From Serratia marcescens (GTDB taxonomy: Bacteria > Pseudomonadota > Gammaproteobacteria > Enterobacterales > Enterobacteriaceae), in contig NZ_MJAO01000007.1 in NCBI RefSeq assembly GCF_001902635.1, positions 186,001-250,000 of the forward strand: a DNA stretch of 64,000 nucleotides, in the 5' to 3' direction. Within the stretch, counting starts at the first letter, position 1; each line of letters begins with the position of its first letter. Made by a program: the position numbers and the translations under genes. Shown here one piece after another: positions 38,801 to 48,149 of the stretch. The notes below the pieces were generated by a model, which ran no database searches, was not told the DNA's origin, and saw only the letters and a list, made by a program, of their open reading frames with translations.

Positions 38801-41800
38801 GCCAATCTGGCGCAGTTGCGGCATCTCTTGCCAGTCGCACAGTGCCATGCAGCGCCAGCCACGACTTCAGTGGCGCATGGCGAAGTGGGGCGTGCGCTGC
38901 ATGCCATCTGGCAACGCGTGCTCGATAGACAAGACATTGATGGCAACGCCTCCTTTTTCGCGCTCGGCGGCACCTCACTGGATACCATTAGGGTGAAAGG
39001 GGAGGTTAAGCGGCAACTTGGTCTAGAGATTGATATTACCGATCTCTTTAAATATCCCACTCTGGCGGCGCTCACGCGTTTTCTCAGTACTGCGGTGCCG
39101 CCGGAGGACGCGGCGCCAACGCACGTTGTTGCCTACAGCGATATGCCGGTGGCGATTGTCGGGATGGCGGGTCGCTTCCCCGGCGCGGCGAATATTGCGG
39201 CGTTGTGGTCGCTGGTCGCTGGCGGAGAATCAGGGTTAACCCTGTTCAGCGATGAGGAATTGCGTGCGCATGGCCTGGCGGCAGAGAAGCTCAAGCAAGC
39301 GAATTACATAAAGGCCAAAGGGGTTATTGACGACCACGAATGGTTTGACCCGGATTTCTTTGGATATACCCCCAACGACGCAGAGCGTATGGATCCGCAA
39401 ATTCGGCTATTGCATCAGTGCTGCTGGCAAACGCTGGAACACGCCGGGTGCGATCCTGTGACTTTTACCGGCGCGATTGGCCTTTATGCCGGGTTGCTGA
39501 CATCGCCCCACTGGCTCAATGCGGTGATGCAAGACACCTCCGACTCCACCGCCCTGTATAAGGCCAGTATCCTGAATATCCACGCCGTCACGGCGTTGAT
39601 TGCCCATGCGCTCAACCTCACGGGGCCCGCCGTGACGCTGGACACGGCCTGCTCCACTTCGGCGGTGGCAATCCATCAGGCCTGCAACGCGCTGCGTAAC
39701 CGGGATTGCGATGCGGCGTTGGCGGGCGGTGTCTCCATCGAAATGCCGGCTTACCGGGGCTATGAATACCATGAAGGCATGATCAATGCGCGAGATGGCG
39801 TCTGTCGTCCCTTCGATAGCCAAGCATCTGGCACCGTCACCGGCGATGGCGTGGGGATGCTGCTGCTGAAACGTCTGGATGACGCGCTGGCGGATCGGGA
39901 CTGCATCTATGGGGTGATAAAAGGTTCTGCGGTCAACAATGATGGCAATAACAAGATCGGCTATACCGCGCCGAGCGTGACCGGGCAGACGGCGGTGATC
40001 CGCGCCAGCTTGCGCCGTGCCGATTTTGATAGCGACAGCATCGGATTGGTGGAAGCGCACGGCACTGGCACGATGCTGGGCGATCCTATCGAGTTGCGGG
40101 CGCTCAATGAGGTGTTTGGCCCCGCATCGGCCCCAGTTTGTGCGGTATCGGCGCTAAAAAGCAACATCGGTCACCTCAACTCGGCTGCGGGGGTGGCGGG
40201 CGTCATCAAAACGACGCTCGCCCTGCATCATCAGGTGCTGCCGCCAACGGCGCACTTTCGTCAACTCAATCCCGCTATCGATCTGTCGCGTTCCGCACTG
40301 TACGTTAACCCGCAAGCGCAACCGTGGCCACCGACGCGACCGCGCCGTGCATTGGTGAGCGCCTTCGGTATCGGCGGCACTAATGCCAACATCGCGCTGG
40401 AAGCGCATCAGCATGAGGGCGACCCTTCAGCGGCGCGGGTGCGCGACGACTACCTGTTGCTGTTTTCCGCTAAAACGCCCGCCGCGCTGGACGCGCGCGT
40501 GGTCTCAACGCTGGAATATGTCAAGCACGGGGTGGGCGTGCGTCTGCCGGATGTCGCTTATACATTGCAAACTGGACGCACGGCCTTTGACTATCGGCGG
40601 GCCTATTTGGTGAGTCGAGGATCAAAAATCGATCTCTCTTGCACCACGGTATTGCAGGCGGACACTTTCAGCGGCCGGTGCGCGGCGGCGGAGATCTGCT
40701 TCATGTTTCCCGGCCAAGGCAGCCAATATCGTGGCATGGCTAAAGGTCTCTATACCCATCAGCCTTTGTTTCGCCGGCACATGGATCGCTGTTTTGCTGC
40801 TTTACAGCGCTATTCAATGGTCGATTTCAAGGCGCTGCTGTTTGACGATGCGGACACACGGGATATTGATCAGACGCAGTTCACGCAACCGGCGCTGTTC
40901 TGTGTTGAATACAGCTTGGCGAACACGTTGATTGACCTGGGGATTACGCCGGATAGCATGATCGGCCACAGTCTGGGCGAATATGTCGCCGCCTGCATCG
41001 CCGGTGTATTTACCCTTGAGGATGCGCTGCGCGTCATTGAGGTGCGCGGAAGCTTGATGCAGTCCATGCGTCCCGGCCGCATGTTGGCGGTCTACCTCAG
41101 TCGCGAGCAACTGACCCCGTGGCTGGAGACGGAACCGGGTATTGAGCTGGCGGCGAATAACAGCGCGCACTTTTGCGTGGTCGCGGGCGAGCAGGCGGCC
41201 ATTTCCAGCTTGAGCGCGCGCTTAGCCGAGGGTGAGATACAGCACACGCGCCTGAAAACATCTCACGCATTCCACTCGGCCATGATGACGCCGATGTTGC
41301 ACGATTTCGCTCAACTGCTGCGTCAAATCCCGCTGCACGCGCCGCACAAACGCTTTATCTCTAACGTAAGCGGCACCTGGATCACCGTAGAGCAGGCCAC
41401 CTCGCCTGACTACTGGGTGCAGCAGGTGCGCAACGCCGTGTTGTTCAATGAAGGCGCGGCACAGCTACTGGTGGAACCCACGCTGTTTGTCGAATGTGGG
41501 CCGGGGAAATCGCTTTCTACCTTTATTCAAGGACACGGCCAATATAGCGACCAGCCGACCCTGCCAACGTTACGTAAAGCCAATGCGGCGATCGATGACG
41601 AACACGTTCTGCACCGTGCGCTGGCCGCGCTATGGGTCAAGGGCGTGAATATCGACTGGCGGCGCTTCAATCAGTCGGCGCTCGGCAAGCACATTCCGTT
41701 GCCGGATTATCCCTTCGAACAGGCGTATTACTATCGTTATGGCGCTGCGCTCTCCGGTTATCGTCAGCACCCCCATCCTCTGCGCCGTCCAAAAGATGAG

Positions 41801-44800
41801 TGGCTCCAACGTGTGCTATGGCGGATACACGACGCCCCCTCGCACGATGCGTTCTATGCGCCGGGCGCGTTGACGCTCATCATTAGCGCCGATGGTGGCA
41901 AGCTACAGAGGCAACTGACGAGCAATGGAATCGACAGCATTACCGTGCCGCTGCCGACGTCGCCAGAGGATGAGGTGTGGGATAACGACCGTATTCTTGC
42001 GCATTTCCAGGGCGTCAGCGCGCTTTTGGCGAACAAGACCTACCATCAATTGCATTGCCTCTATGCACCCGGTGCGGCGGTGGGATCGTCACTGGCGCAG
42101 TCGCTCGCGGGGCTCTACCGCGTTGCTCGCTGGTGCGCGCACGGCTCCCCGCTGCTGGCGTCCCTGACGGTACTGACCCAGGGTGCGTTCCGCGTACTGG
42201 AACAGGATAACGCCGACCCGGCGCTGGCGGCATTGTCCGGTGCCGTAAACGTGCTGGCTCAAGAGTTGCGTCCAACCGAAGTGCGGTTGATCGACATTGA
42301 TGCGCAGGGCAGTGACGAGAACCTAAGCTTGCTCAGTCGGCGTTTGGCCCCGCAAGAAACGGTAATGGCGCTCAGGCAGGGCATGCCCTACCTGCGGAGC
42401 TTTACTCCGACGCGGCTGTTGGCGCATTTACCTCCTCAGGCAGGATGTCTGCCGGGCAGTGTGTTGTGGATCATCGGCGGTGAAAAGGGCATTGGTCGCG
42501 TGATCGGTGAAGCGCTTGCACGGCGTGAGGGGTGTCGCGTGGTGCTGAGCAGTCGCGCCGGGTATTGCCACGAACTGGTGCAGCAGGCCGAATTAGACGT
42601 CATCCACTGTGACGTAACGCAGGCGGAAGAGGTTAACGCTTGTCTGGCGACACTACTCGAACGTTATGGCCGTTTGGATGGCGTGATTTTTGCCGCCGAC
42701 GCCACCACCGCATTGACACTGCATCAACTGAGCGAATCTGCGCTACGCGACACGCTGGCGGTGAAAGGACAAGGCACCGATAACGTGCTGCATGCGTTAG
42801 CGCAACGGAATTTGCTGGATGAGCGCCTGTTGTTGTTGTTTTGTAACTCGCTGGCTGCCGTGAATGCGGAGATTGGCCAGACAGGCTATGCCGCCGCCAG
42901 CGCCTATCTGGATGCGCTGGCACAGCAACTGCGTACCCGCTACGGAGTGAATGCGCTCAGCATCGGGTGGGATGCATTGCGTGAACAGGGCATGTTGCTG
43001 GATGCCATAAACGGCAGTGAATACGATGTCCTGCGAGGCTTGCGCCCACTGACGACGGGAACGCTGCTACAGGCTTATAAACGGCAAGGTGCTGGCGCCA
43101 GTTACTATGCGCGCTTGTCCCCCGCATCCGATTGGCTGCTGGAAGAACACCGGATATCCGGTGTTGCCACACTGCCGGGGACCGGCTATCTGGCACTGGC
43201 GCATGAAGCCCTGCGCCACTACCTTGCGCAAGACCAAATCTGCATTGATGAACTGGTCTTTTTGGCCCCGTTGAGTGTGATGGACGACGGCTGCGCTGAC
43301 GTGTTCGTTGACATTTTACCTGACGGGCCGGGGGTGAGCGTCGAGGTGAAATCAATGGCAGAGCGCTATAGCGGTACGCTGACCACCCATGCCAAAGGCA
43401 GGGCGACGCGCCTGACTGCGGATGAGAACGGCGCGTACGATCTCACGAGTCTGATGCGCGAGATGCACGCCATCACGCCTCCGGCACAGGGATTATCGAG
43501 CACGCACTTCCACTACGGGCCGCGCTGGCACAGCGTGCAACAGCTGTACTGCAACACTGCACAGACTCACGTTTTCGCCACGTTGTCCCTGCCCACGGTT
43601 GCTGCCGATGATACGCTCGCGCTGCACCCGGCATTGTTGGACATCGCCAGCAGCGTTGTCGAACAACTGCCCGATTTTCACACCGATTCGGTGCCCTTCC
43701 TCTATCAAGATTTACGCCTGTACCGCCCGTTGCCGACCACTTTACACGTGGCGCTGACCGTCAATCGGCACGATGAGGAGGGTGACAGCTACGCCTTCAC
43801 GCTCTACGACACAGCTGGCAAGCTGATTGCCCGGTGTGCGGCGTTGGTGAAGCGCAAGATACAGATCCACATGCAAGATGCCGACGATGGCACGCGACTG
43901 CGCGTGCCCAGTGCCGACAATTATCAATTGCGGCTGGCCTCTGAGGAATCGGGAGCAGGTACGCTGGCTCTGTATCCGACGCCGCGCCTGGCGCCGGGGG
44001 ATTCACAGGTAGAGATTGAGGTACTGGCTACCGGGCTGAACTTTAAGGATGTGCTGTTCACCACGGGGCTGCTCCGGCAACAGCCGGGGGACGCGCCGCT
44101 GCAATTGGGACTGGAATGCGCCGGACGCATTACCCGAGTGGGTAAAGATGTCACCGAATTCGCCCCGGGTGAGGATGTCATGGCGGTGCTGAACGGCGGT
44201 TTTGTGCAATACGCGCGGGTAGAAAGCGATTGTGTGGTGAGAAAACCGGCCCATTGCCGCATCGAACAGGCGGCTGCGCTGCCCATCGCATACCTCACGG
44301 CCTATTACGCGCTGGTGGTGCGCGCTAACCTTCAACCCGGAGAACGGGTGTTGATCCACAGCGCGGCGGGGGGCGTTGGCTTGGCCGCGATCCATATTGC
44401 CAAACAGCGTGGCGCACAGATCTATGCCACAGCAGGTAGCTCGCAGAAACGCGATTACCTGCTTTCATTGGGCGTGCATGCCGTGGCGGATTCGCACAGC
44501 GAACAGTTCGCCGCCAGTCTGCTGGCCGCATCGGACGGGCAGGGGATGGATGTGATCCTCAATTCCCTCACTGGCCATCTGCTCGACGCCAGCCTCGCTC
44601 TACTGGCGCCGCTGGGCCGTTTTCTTGAACTGGGCAGCAAAGACATCGTGGAAGACAGAGCTTTGCCGATGCGTTTCTTCGCCCAAGGTGGCACCTTCAT
44701 ACCGATTAATTTCCACGCGGCGCAGGGCGCTTTTAGCCGCTACCTGCAACAGATTGTCGCTTGGATCGACGACAACACGTTGCCGCTCCTGCCGTGCAAA

Positions 44801-45508
44801 TCCGTACCGCTGCCCGAGGTCGCACGCGCTTTCGCCACCCTGACTACGCCGCAACATATCGGCAAGGTGGTGGTAATGCACCGCACTGCGGCGGGTATGG
44901 ACCGGCTGAACGCCATGATGGCGGAACGGCGTCTCGGCGGCTATGTGCTCAGCATGAGTAACGCCGAGGCGATGCGCCAGTTGTGGCCGTTGCTGCACAC
45001 CCGTAGCCCGTGGGCGCAAGTGCTGCTCTCGCCACGGGCGATCGACCGCTTGGCGCGAGGTAACCGGGTGGACCGCGGCGTATCTTCCGCCACTGACGAT
45101 GCGATCGCTCTGCAGACGGTGAAAAAGCGGCCCCGTCCAGAAATGGGTGTGGCATACAGCCCCGCGACGCGCGAGGTGGAGCGCGTGCTCTGCCAAATCC
45201 TGGAAGAGTATCTGGGACTGGCCAGCGTGGGCCTCGACGACAACTACGCCGAATTAGGGGCAACGTCACTTGATATGGTGCAACTGAGTGGGCAGATGGC
45301 GCGTCGCTATCCGCAAGTGAGCGTGATGTCGCTGTACAACCACGCCACCGTGCGCCAACTGGCGGCGTTTTGCCAGCCGACGGAGGACGAGCCGGGTGCG
45401 CCCCCGTCGCCGCCTGCGGCACAGACGACAGCGCGCGCGAATCAGGCGGCTAAACGCGCTTTGCAAATTGCGAAAAATACTGCGAGCAACCGCACGCCTT
45501 CGCATTAA
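35897..45508 (+). CDS. clbB: Colibactin hybrid NRPS-PKS ClbB
   Basis: 3203 residues, near-identical in length to E. coli ClbB. Domains: condensation (about 15-450, HHIVMDG at 163-169); adenylation (490-970, SGSTGKPKG at ~640, NGYGPTE at ~773); carrier (Ser1027 in GGTSL); ketosynthase (1085-1510, Cys1252 in DTACSTS, His1388 in EAHGTGT); acyltransferase (1600-1900, Ser1692 in GHSLGEY, HAFH motif at ~1788 typical for malonyl-CoA); ketoreductase (2185-2400, GGEKGIGRVIG and Tyr2331); dehydratase (HRISGVATLP, His2418); enoyl reductase (about 2700-3060, HSAAGGVGLAA); carrier (Ser3124 in GATSL). It extends the N-acyl-Asn prodrug starter by an amino acid and a fully reduced malonate unit. A-domain pocket letters read D-V-F-W-T-G-G-I-F, small aliphatic. 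First gene of the clbB-J operon. Confidence 0.96.
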   Translation: MDNTSGYSLCTDKVIRNHFPLTPSQQGFLFHSLNEEVKHNYHEQFTCIFSQCVESVHFQWALEALFRKHECFRTEYHWDIDEHPCQVVNTDVLPEIYVLNGEGGELRCPLNEGIISIPPDEGIDAIIPQLLQTDLRYPFALNSIPLRAYLIQSAKESAFILSYHHIVMDGWSLSLFMTQLLQLYGVAVASGVRDDSAISPSSLKLLVDALSARRHTFQRDYWAKYLQGGTPTNIARLAQPHTDTEAENNPYLNQKHRAEITLSADVCQKIQALCSEHRITPAPFFYVAWGIMLQRWCYADDVVFGATVSGRNVPIDGIEETLGLFINTLPLRLRDDGATLLQHVQRMHQTLMTHYDCEHDALANIQRLAQEESQVGDLFNTLVVLENYPVDAALLSGTSSVAIRHLGVQEQTHYPLTLTVTQQEGFRFSLAYATRYLTDGMARALLTHLSYLLEQLVEDPLRPIAALVNLTPHQQTQALQPYVDRMACRDWDSQSHVIEQFHRVVADSPEQIAVVDEQCALTYRELAARAERLAAYLVQQGITVGDAVGVISERQVNTVVAIIAIMTIGAAYVPMSPDYPVGRMQEIIDDSGLTLLLVHGKSLDALRVAQGDLCAFPAAPPVEFPAITPDSRAYVIYSSGSTGKPKGIAVAHRSLLRLMQGDSPLKVMTSETTLLTCPFEFDVSVFEMWSTLLNHGKLVLLSKLALLDVDRIRRTIAHEQVTRAWFTSSLFNTYVAEGGDFFGLLQRITVGGEAVSARHINDVMQKYPHLAVTNGYGPTENTIFTTAYRFNGPQPARVPIGHAVPGTSLYITDLHGHLLPIGALGELVAGGEGVALGYQNNPALSAAVFIPDPFIPGGMMYKTGDYARLLDDGCVDCFGRKDGQIKINGQRIETGEIEQRLLECADIVEAVVVPHRVRDTLHIAAVVCVNDGYDEAEVRGQLADTLPPFAIPESLVVVTEIAKSHSGKANLAQLRHLLPVAQCHAAPATTSVAHGEVGRALHAIWQRVLDRQDIDGNASFFALGGTSLDTIRVKGEVKRQLGLEIDITDLFKYPTLAALTRFLSTAVPPEDAAPTHVVAYSDMPVAIVGMAGRFPGAANIAALWSLVAGGESGLTLFSDEELRAHGLAAEKLKQANYIKAKGVIDDHEWFDPDFFGYTPNDAERMDPQIRLLHQCCWQTLEHAGCDPVTFTGAIGLYAGLLTSPHWLNAVMQDTSDSTALYKASILNIHAVTALIAHALNLTGPAVTLDTACSTSAVAIHQACNALRNRDCDAALAGGVSIEMPAYRGYEYHEGMINARDGVCRPFDSQASGTVTGDGVGMLLLKRLDDALADRDCIYGVIKGSAVNNDGNNKIGYTAPSVTGQTAVIRASLRRADFDSDSIGLVEAHGTGTMLGDPIELRALNEVFGPASAPVCAVSALKSNIGHLNSAAGVAGVIKTTLALHHQVLPPTAHFRQLNPAIDLSRSALYVNPQAQPWPPTRPRRALVSAFGIGGTNANIALEAHQHEGDPSAARVRDDYLLLFSAKTPAALDARVVSTLEYVKHGVGVRLPDVAYTLQTGRTAFDYRRAYLVSRGSKIDLSCTTVLQADTFSGRCAAAEICFMFPGQGSQYRGMAKGLYTHQPLFRRHMDRCFAALQRYSMVDFKALLFDDADTRDIDQTQFTQPALFCVEYSLANTLIDLGITPDSMIGHSLGEYVAACIAGVFTLEDALRVIEVRGSLMQSMRPGRMLAVYLSREQLTPWLETEPGIELAANNSAHFCVVAGEQAAISSLSARLAEGEIQHTRLKTSHAFHSAMMTPMLHDFAQLLRQIPLHAPHKRFISNVSGTWITVEQATSPDYWVQQVRNAVLFNEGAAQLLVEPTLFVECGPGKSLSTFIQGHGQYSDQPTLPTLRKANAAIDDEHVLHRALAALWVKGVNIDWRRFNQSALGKHIPLPDYPFEQAYYYRYGAALSGYRQHPHPLRRPKDEWLQRVLWRIHDAPSHDAFYAPGALTLIISADGGKLQRQLTSNGIDSITVPLPTSPEDEVWDNDRILAHFQGVSALLANKTYHQLHCLYAPGAAVGSSLAQSLAGLYRVARWCAHGSPLLASLTVLTQGAFRVLEQDNADPALAALSGAVNVLAQELRPTEVRLIDIDAQGSDENLSLLSRRLAPQETVMALRQGMPYLRSFTPTRLLAHLPPQAGCLPGSVLWIIGGEKGIGRVIGEALARREGCRVVLSSRAGYCHELVQQAELDVIHCDVTQAEEVNACLATLLERYGRLDGVIFAADATTALTLHQLSESALRDTLAVKGQGTDNVLHALAQRNLLDERLLLLFCNSLAAVNAEIGQTGYAAASAYLDALAQQLRTRYGVNALSIGWDALREQGMLLDAINGSEYDVLRGLRPLTTGTLLQAYKRQGAGASYYARLSPASDWLLEEHRISGVATLPGTGYLALAHEALRHYLAQDQICIDELVFLAPLSVMDDGCADVFVDILPDGPGVSVEVKSMAERYSGTLTTHAKGRATRLTADENGAYDLTSLMREMHAITPPAQGLSSTHFHYGPRWHSVQQLYCNTAQTHVFATLSLPTVAADDTLALHPALLDIASSVVEQLPDFHTDSVPFLYQDLRLYRPLPTTLHVALTVNRHDEEGDSYAFTLYDTAGKLIARCAALVKRKIQIHMQDADDGTRLRVPSADNYQLRLASEESGAGTLALYPTPRLAPGDSQVEIEVLATGLNFKDVLFTTGLLRQQPGDAPLQLGLECAGRITRVGKDVTEFAPGEDVMAVLNGGFVQYARVESDCVVRKPAHCRIEQAAALPIAYLTAYYALVVRANLQPGERVLIHSAAGGVGLAAIHIAKQRGAQIYATAGSSQKRDYLLSLGVHAVADSHSEQFAASLLAASDGQGMDVILNSLTGHLLDASLALLAPLGRFLELGSKDIVEDRALPMRFFAQGGTFIPINFHAAQGAFSRYLQQIVAWIDDNTLPLLPCKSVPLPEVARAFATLTTPQHIGKVVVMHRTAAGMDRLNAMMAERRLGGYVLSMSNAEAMRQLWPLLHTRSPWAQVLLSPRAIDRLARGNRVDRGVSSATDDAIALQTVKKRPRPEMGVAYSPATREVERVLCQILEEYLGLASVGLDDNYAELGATSLDMVQLSGQMARRYPQVSVMSLYNHATVRQLAAFCQPTEDEPGAPPSPPAAQTTARANQAAKRALQIAKNTASNRTPSH

Positions 45509-45539
45509 TCCGGGCGCGCCATCGCCCTGCAAAAAGGTA

Positions 45540-48140
45540 ATGAAGCTTATGGAATACGCAAGCGACATGAACGGCATGGAGATCGCCATCATTGGCATGG
45601 CGGTTCGTTTTCCGCAGTCCCGGACGTTGCACGAATTCTGGCAAAACATCGTGCAGGGTAAAGAGTGCGTCACCCTTTTTAGTCAGGAGGAGCTGCTGGC
45701 CGAGGGCATCGATCAGGCGACGCTGGACAACCCTGCCTATGTGCGAGCCAAACCCTATATTGAGGGCGTATGCGACTTCGATGCCGCATTTTTCGGATAC
45801 AGTCACAAAGAGGCGCAGGCGCTGGATCCGAAATCTCGCGTGCTGCATGAAGTTGCCTACCATGCGCTCGAAGATGCGGGCTACGCCCAACGCACCGGCG
45901 AACAGCTGACCGGGGTTTTCCTTGGGGCGTCGGAGGATGTGGATTGGCTTCGGCGTTCGCTGTCGCAGATTGACGGCGATGCGCTGAACCGCTTTGAGTC
46001 CGGCATCTATGGCCACAAAGATCTTATCGCCCATTTCATTGCCTACAGTCTTAATCTCAACGGCCCGGTGTATAGCCTCTACACCAGCTGTTCCACTTCT
46101 CTGAGTGCAACGCACATCGCCTGCCGCAGCTTGCTGTTCGGTGAATGCGATCTGGCGCTGGCGGGAGGAATTACCATCGATTTACCGCAAAAATCAGGTT
46201 ATTTCTGTCAACAGGGCATGATCCATGCCACCGACGGCCACTGCCGTCCTTTTGACAGTCAGGCTTCCGGCACCTTGTTTGGCGACGGCGCGGGCGTGGT
46301 TGTGCTTCGGCGCCTGGAGGATGCACTGGCGGCGGGCGATCGCATCTACGCCGTGATCCGAGGCAGCGCGGTCAACAACGACGGTAAGCAAAAAATCGGC
46401 TTTGCCGCGCCCGGCCATGAGGGGCAGAAGGCGGTCATTCGCACGGCCTGTCATCTGGCAGAAGTGAGCCCGGAAAGTATTGGCTACGTTGAAACCCATG
46501 GTACCGGCACCCGTATTGGCGATCCTATCGAGTTCGCCGCGTTGACGGAGGCGTTCGACACCTCGCGCCGCCACTACTGCGCGCTGGGGGCGGTGAAAGC
46601 GAACATCGGCCACACCCACGCGGCGGCGGGCGTGGCTGGGCTAATAAAGACGGCGCTGGCGCTTTATCACCGGACTATCCCGCCGCTCGCCAACTACCGA
46701 ACGCCTAACCCGAAGCTGGACCTGGCACATTCACCGTTTTATATCCCGACGCAGCCGCAGGACTGGCCCGTATCGGAGACGCCGCCCCGCGCTGGCGTCA
46801 GCTCTTTTGGCATTGGCGGCACCAATGTGCATGTGATTTTGGAAGGGCTGAATCCCACGGTGCGCGATGACCAAGTGCGCGCGCGGGTGTTTGTTCCGCT
46901 CTCCGCGCCTTCTCACGATCAGTTGGATGCGCTGATGCAACAGCTTGCCCCGTTGCTGGCTACCCTCGATGCAGCAACGTTGGCCTACATGCAACAAGTG
47001 GCGAGACCTGCGTTTGACTGCCGCCGAGTGATACAAGTGGAAAGCGATGGCGCGCAGACGGTGCTGGAATCGCTGGATACCCTGATGCCCGACGCGCCCT
47101 GGGGTCTGCACTGCCCGGATCTGCGTACAACCTGCGATGGTGCCTATGCACATTTGCTAGCGCACTCGGCGCATTATCAACGCGAAGTGGCGGCCCTGAC
47201 GGCGTTACTCAACGACATGAGCATTCCGCCCGCTTATCGCCACGCTGAAGCGTGGGCGGCGCAGGCGGATAGCCTGCTGATCAGAGGTTGCCAGGCTATA
47301 GCCGCGCTGAAAACCTGGATGGCTCTGCTGCCGACCTTGACGCTGTTGTCGGGTGCCGGAGCAGGCCTCTTGCCTGCCGCCGCAGCCAGCGGCGTGATGG
47401 CGACGCAAGAGGTGTTGCGTCTGCTGTGGGAAATGGAGCAAAAGGCGCTTCATCTCACGCTTCCTGAACGCCATGCACCCACCCCCGGCTACAAGCTGGC
47501 CTGGCAGGGATATCCCATCAACGATACACAGCGCGACGACAGAGGGTTTTGGAGCGAAGCGCTGTTGGCGGATACCCGAGAGCAGGGCGTGGGCTGTCGC
47601 GGTACCAACTGGGTCAGGCTGCCGCCGGAAACGGGCGAACGCGCGGGTGTACTGCGCTACGTGGCGCAGCTGTGGTGTGCGGGCATCAATGTTGATTGGG
47701 CCGCGTGGTACGGCGCGCCGCTGCCGCAACGCGGCAGCGCATCAGCGTATCCCTTCGCACGCAACCACTACCCATTGCCTGCGCGGGCAACGGCCAGCGA
47801 GGAGACACAGCCCGTGGCGGTACCCGAAACGCGCCGCCCTTATCAGGCACGTCCCGCGTTAAGCGTGCCTTTCGTGGCTGCGCAGTCGCCGGCCATGCAA
47901 CATATCATCGGGCTGATGGAGCAGTTGCTGGAAATTGCGCCGGTCGGGTTGGACGACGACTTTTTCGAACTGGGCGGGCACTCGCTGCTGGTGACGCAGC
48001 TGACCTCCCGCTTAGAACGCGATTTCAATGTACATATCGATCTTTTGGCCCTGATGGAAACCCCCAATCCGCGCAGCATCTACGCGCATATCGCGGCACA
48101 ACTGGGGGGCGAAGACAACCTGGAAACAGCCTGTCAGTAA
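45540..48140 (+). CDS. clbC: Colibactin PKS ClbC (KS, decayed AT, ACP)
   Basis: 866 residues from ATG 45540, the E. coli length; ATG 45549 is an alternative. Ketosynthase at ~12-430 with Cys184 in YTSCSTSLS, and both His in ETHGTGT and NIGHTHA. The next ~330 residues occupy the place of an acyltransferase but lack its catalytic motif: where a working AT reads GHSLGEY, this reads SGAGAGLL (about 602-609), with the flanking GVMATQEVLRLL still AT-like. The carrier domain is at ~770-850 (Ser815 in LGGHSLL). It must be loaded in trans, most likely by ClbG, with malonyl or aminomalonyl units. Starts 31 bp after clbB. Confidence 0.94.
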   Translation: MKLMEYASDMNGMEIAIIGMAVRFPQSRTLHEFWQNIVQGKECVTLFSQEELLAEGIDQATLDNPAYVRAKPYIEGVCDFDAAFFGYSHKEAQALDPKSRVLHEVAYHALEDAGYAQRTGEQLTGVFLGASEDVDWLRRSLSQIDGDALNRFESGIYGHKDLIAHFIAYSLNLNGPVYSLYTSCSTSLSATHIACRSLLFGECDLALAGGITIDLPQKSGYFCQQGMIHATDGHCRPFDSQASGTLFGDGAGVVVLRRLEDALAAGDRIYAVIRGSAVNNDGKQKIGFAAPGHEGQKAVIRTACHLAEVSPESIGYVETHGTGTRIGDPIEFAALTEAFDTSRRHYCALGAVKANIGHTHAAAGVAGLIKTALALYHRTIPPLANYRTPNPKLDLAHSPFYIPTQPQDWPVSETPPRAGVSSFGIGGTNVHVILEGLNPTVRDDQVRARVFVPLSAPSHDQLDALMQQLAPLLATLDAATLAYMQQVARPAFDCRRVIQVESDGAQTVLESLDTLMPDAPWGLHCPDLRTTCDGAYAHLLAHSAHYQREVAALTALLNDMSIPPAYRHAEAWAAQADSLLIRGCQAIAALKTWMALLPTLTLLSGAGAGLLPAAAASGVMATQEVLRLLWEMEQKALHLTLPERHAPTPGYKLAWQGYPINDTQRDDRGFWSEALLADTREQGVGCRGTNWVRLPPETGERAGVLRYVAQLWCAGINVDWAAWYGAPLPQRGSASAYPFARNHYPLPARATASEETQPVAVPETRRPYQARPALSVPFVAAQSPAMQHIIGLMEQLLEIAPVGLDDDFFELGGHSLLVTQLTSRLERDFNVHIDLLALMETPNPRSIYAHIAAQLGGEDNLETACQ

Positions 48141-48149
48141 AGGAGCGAA

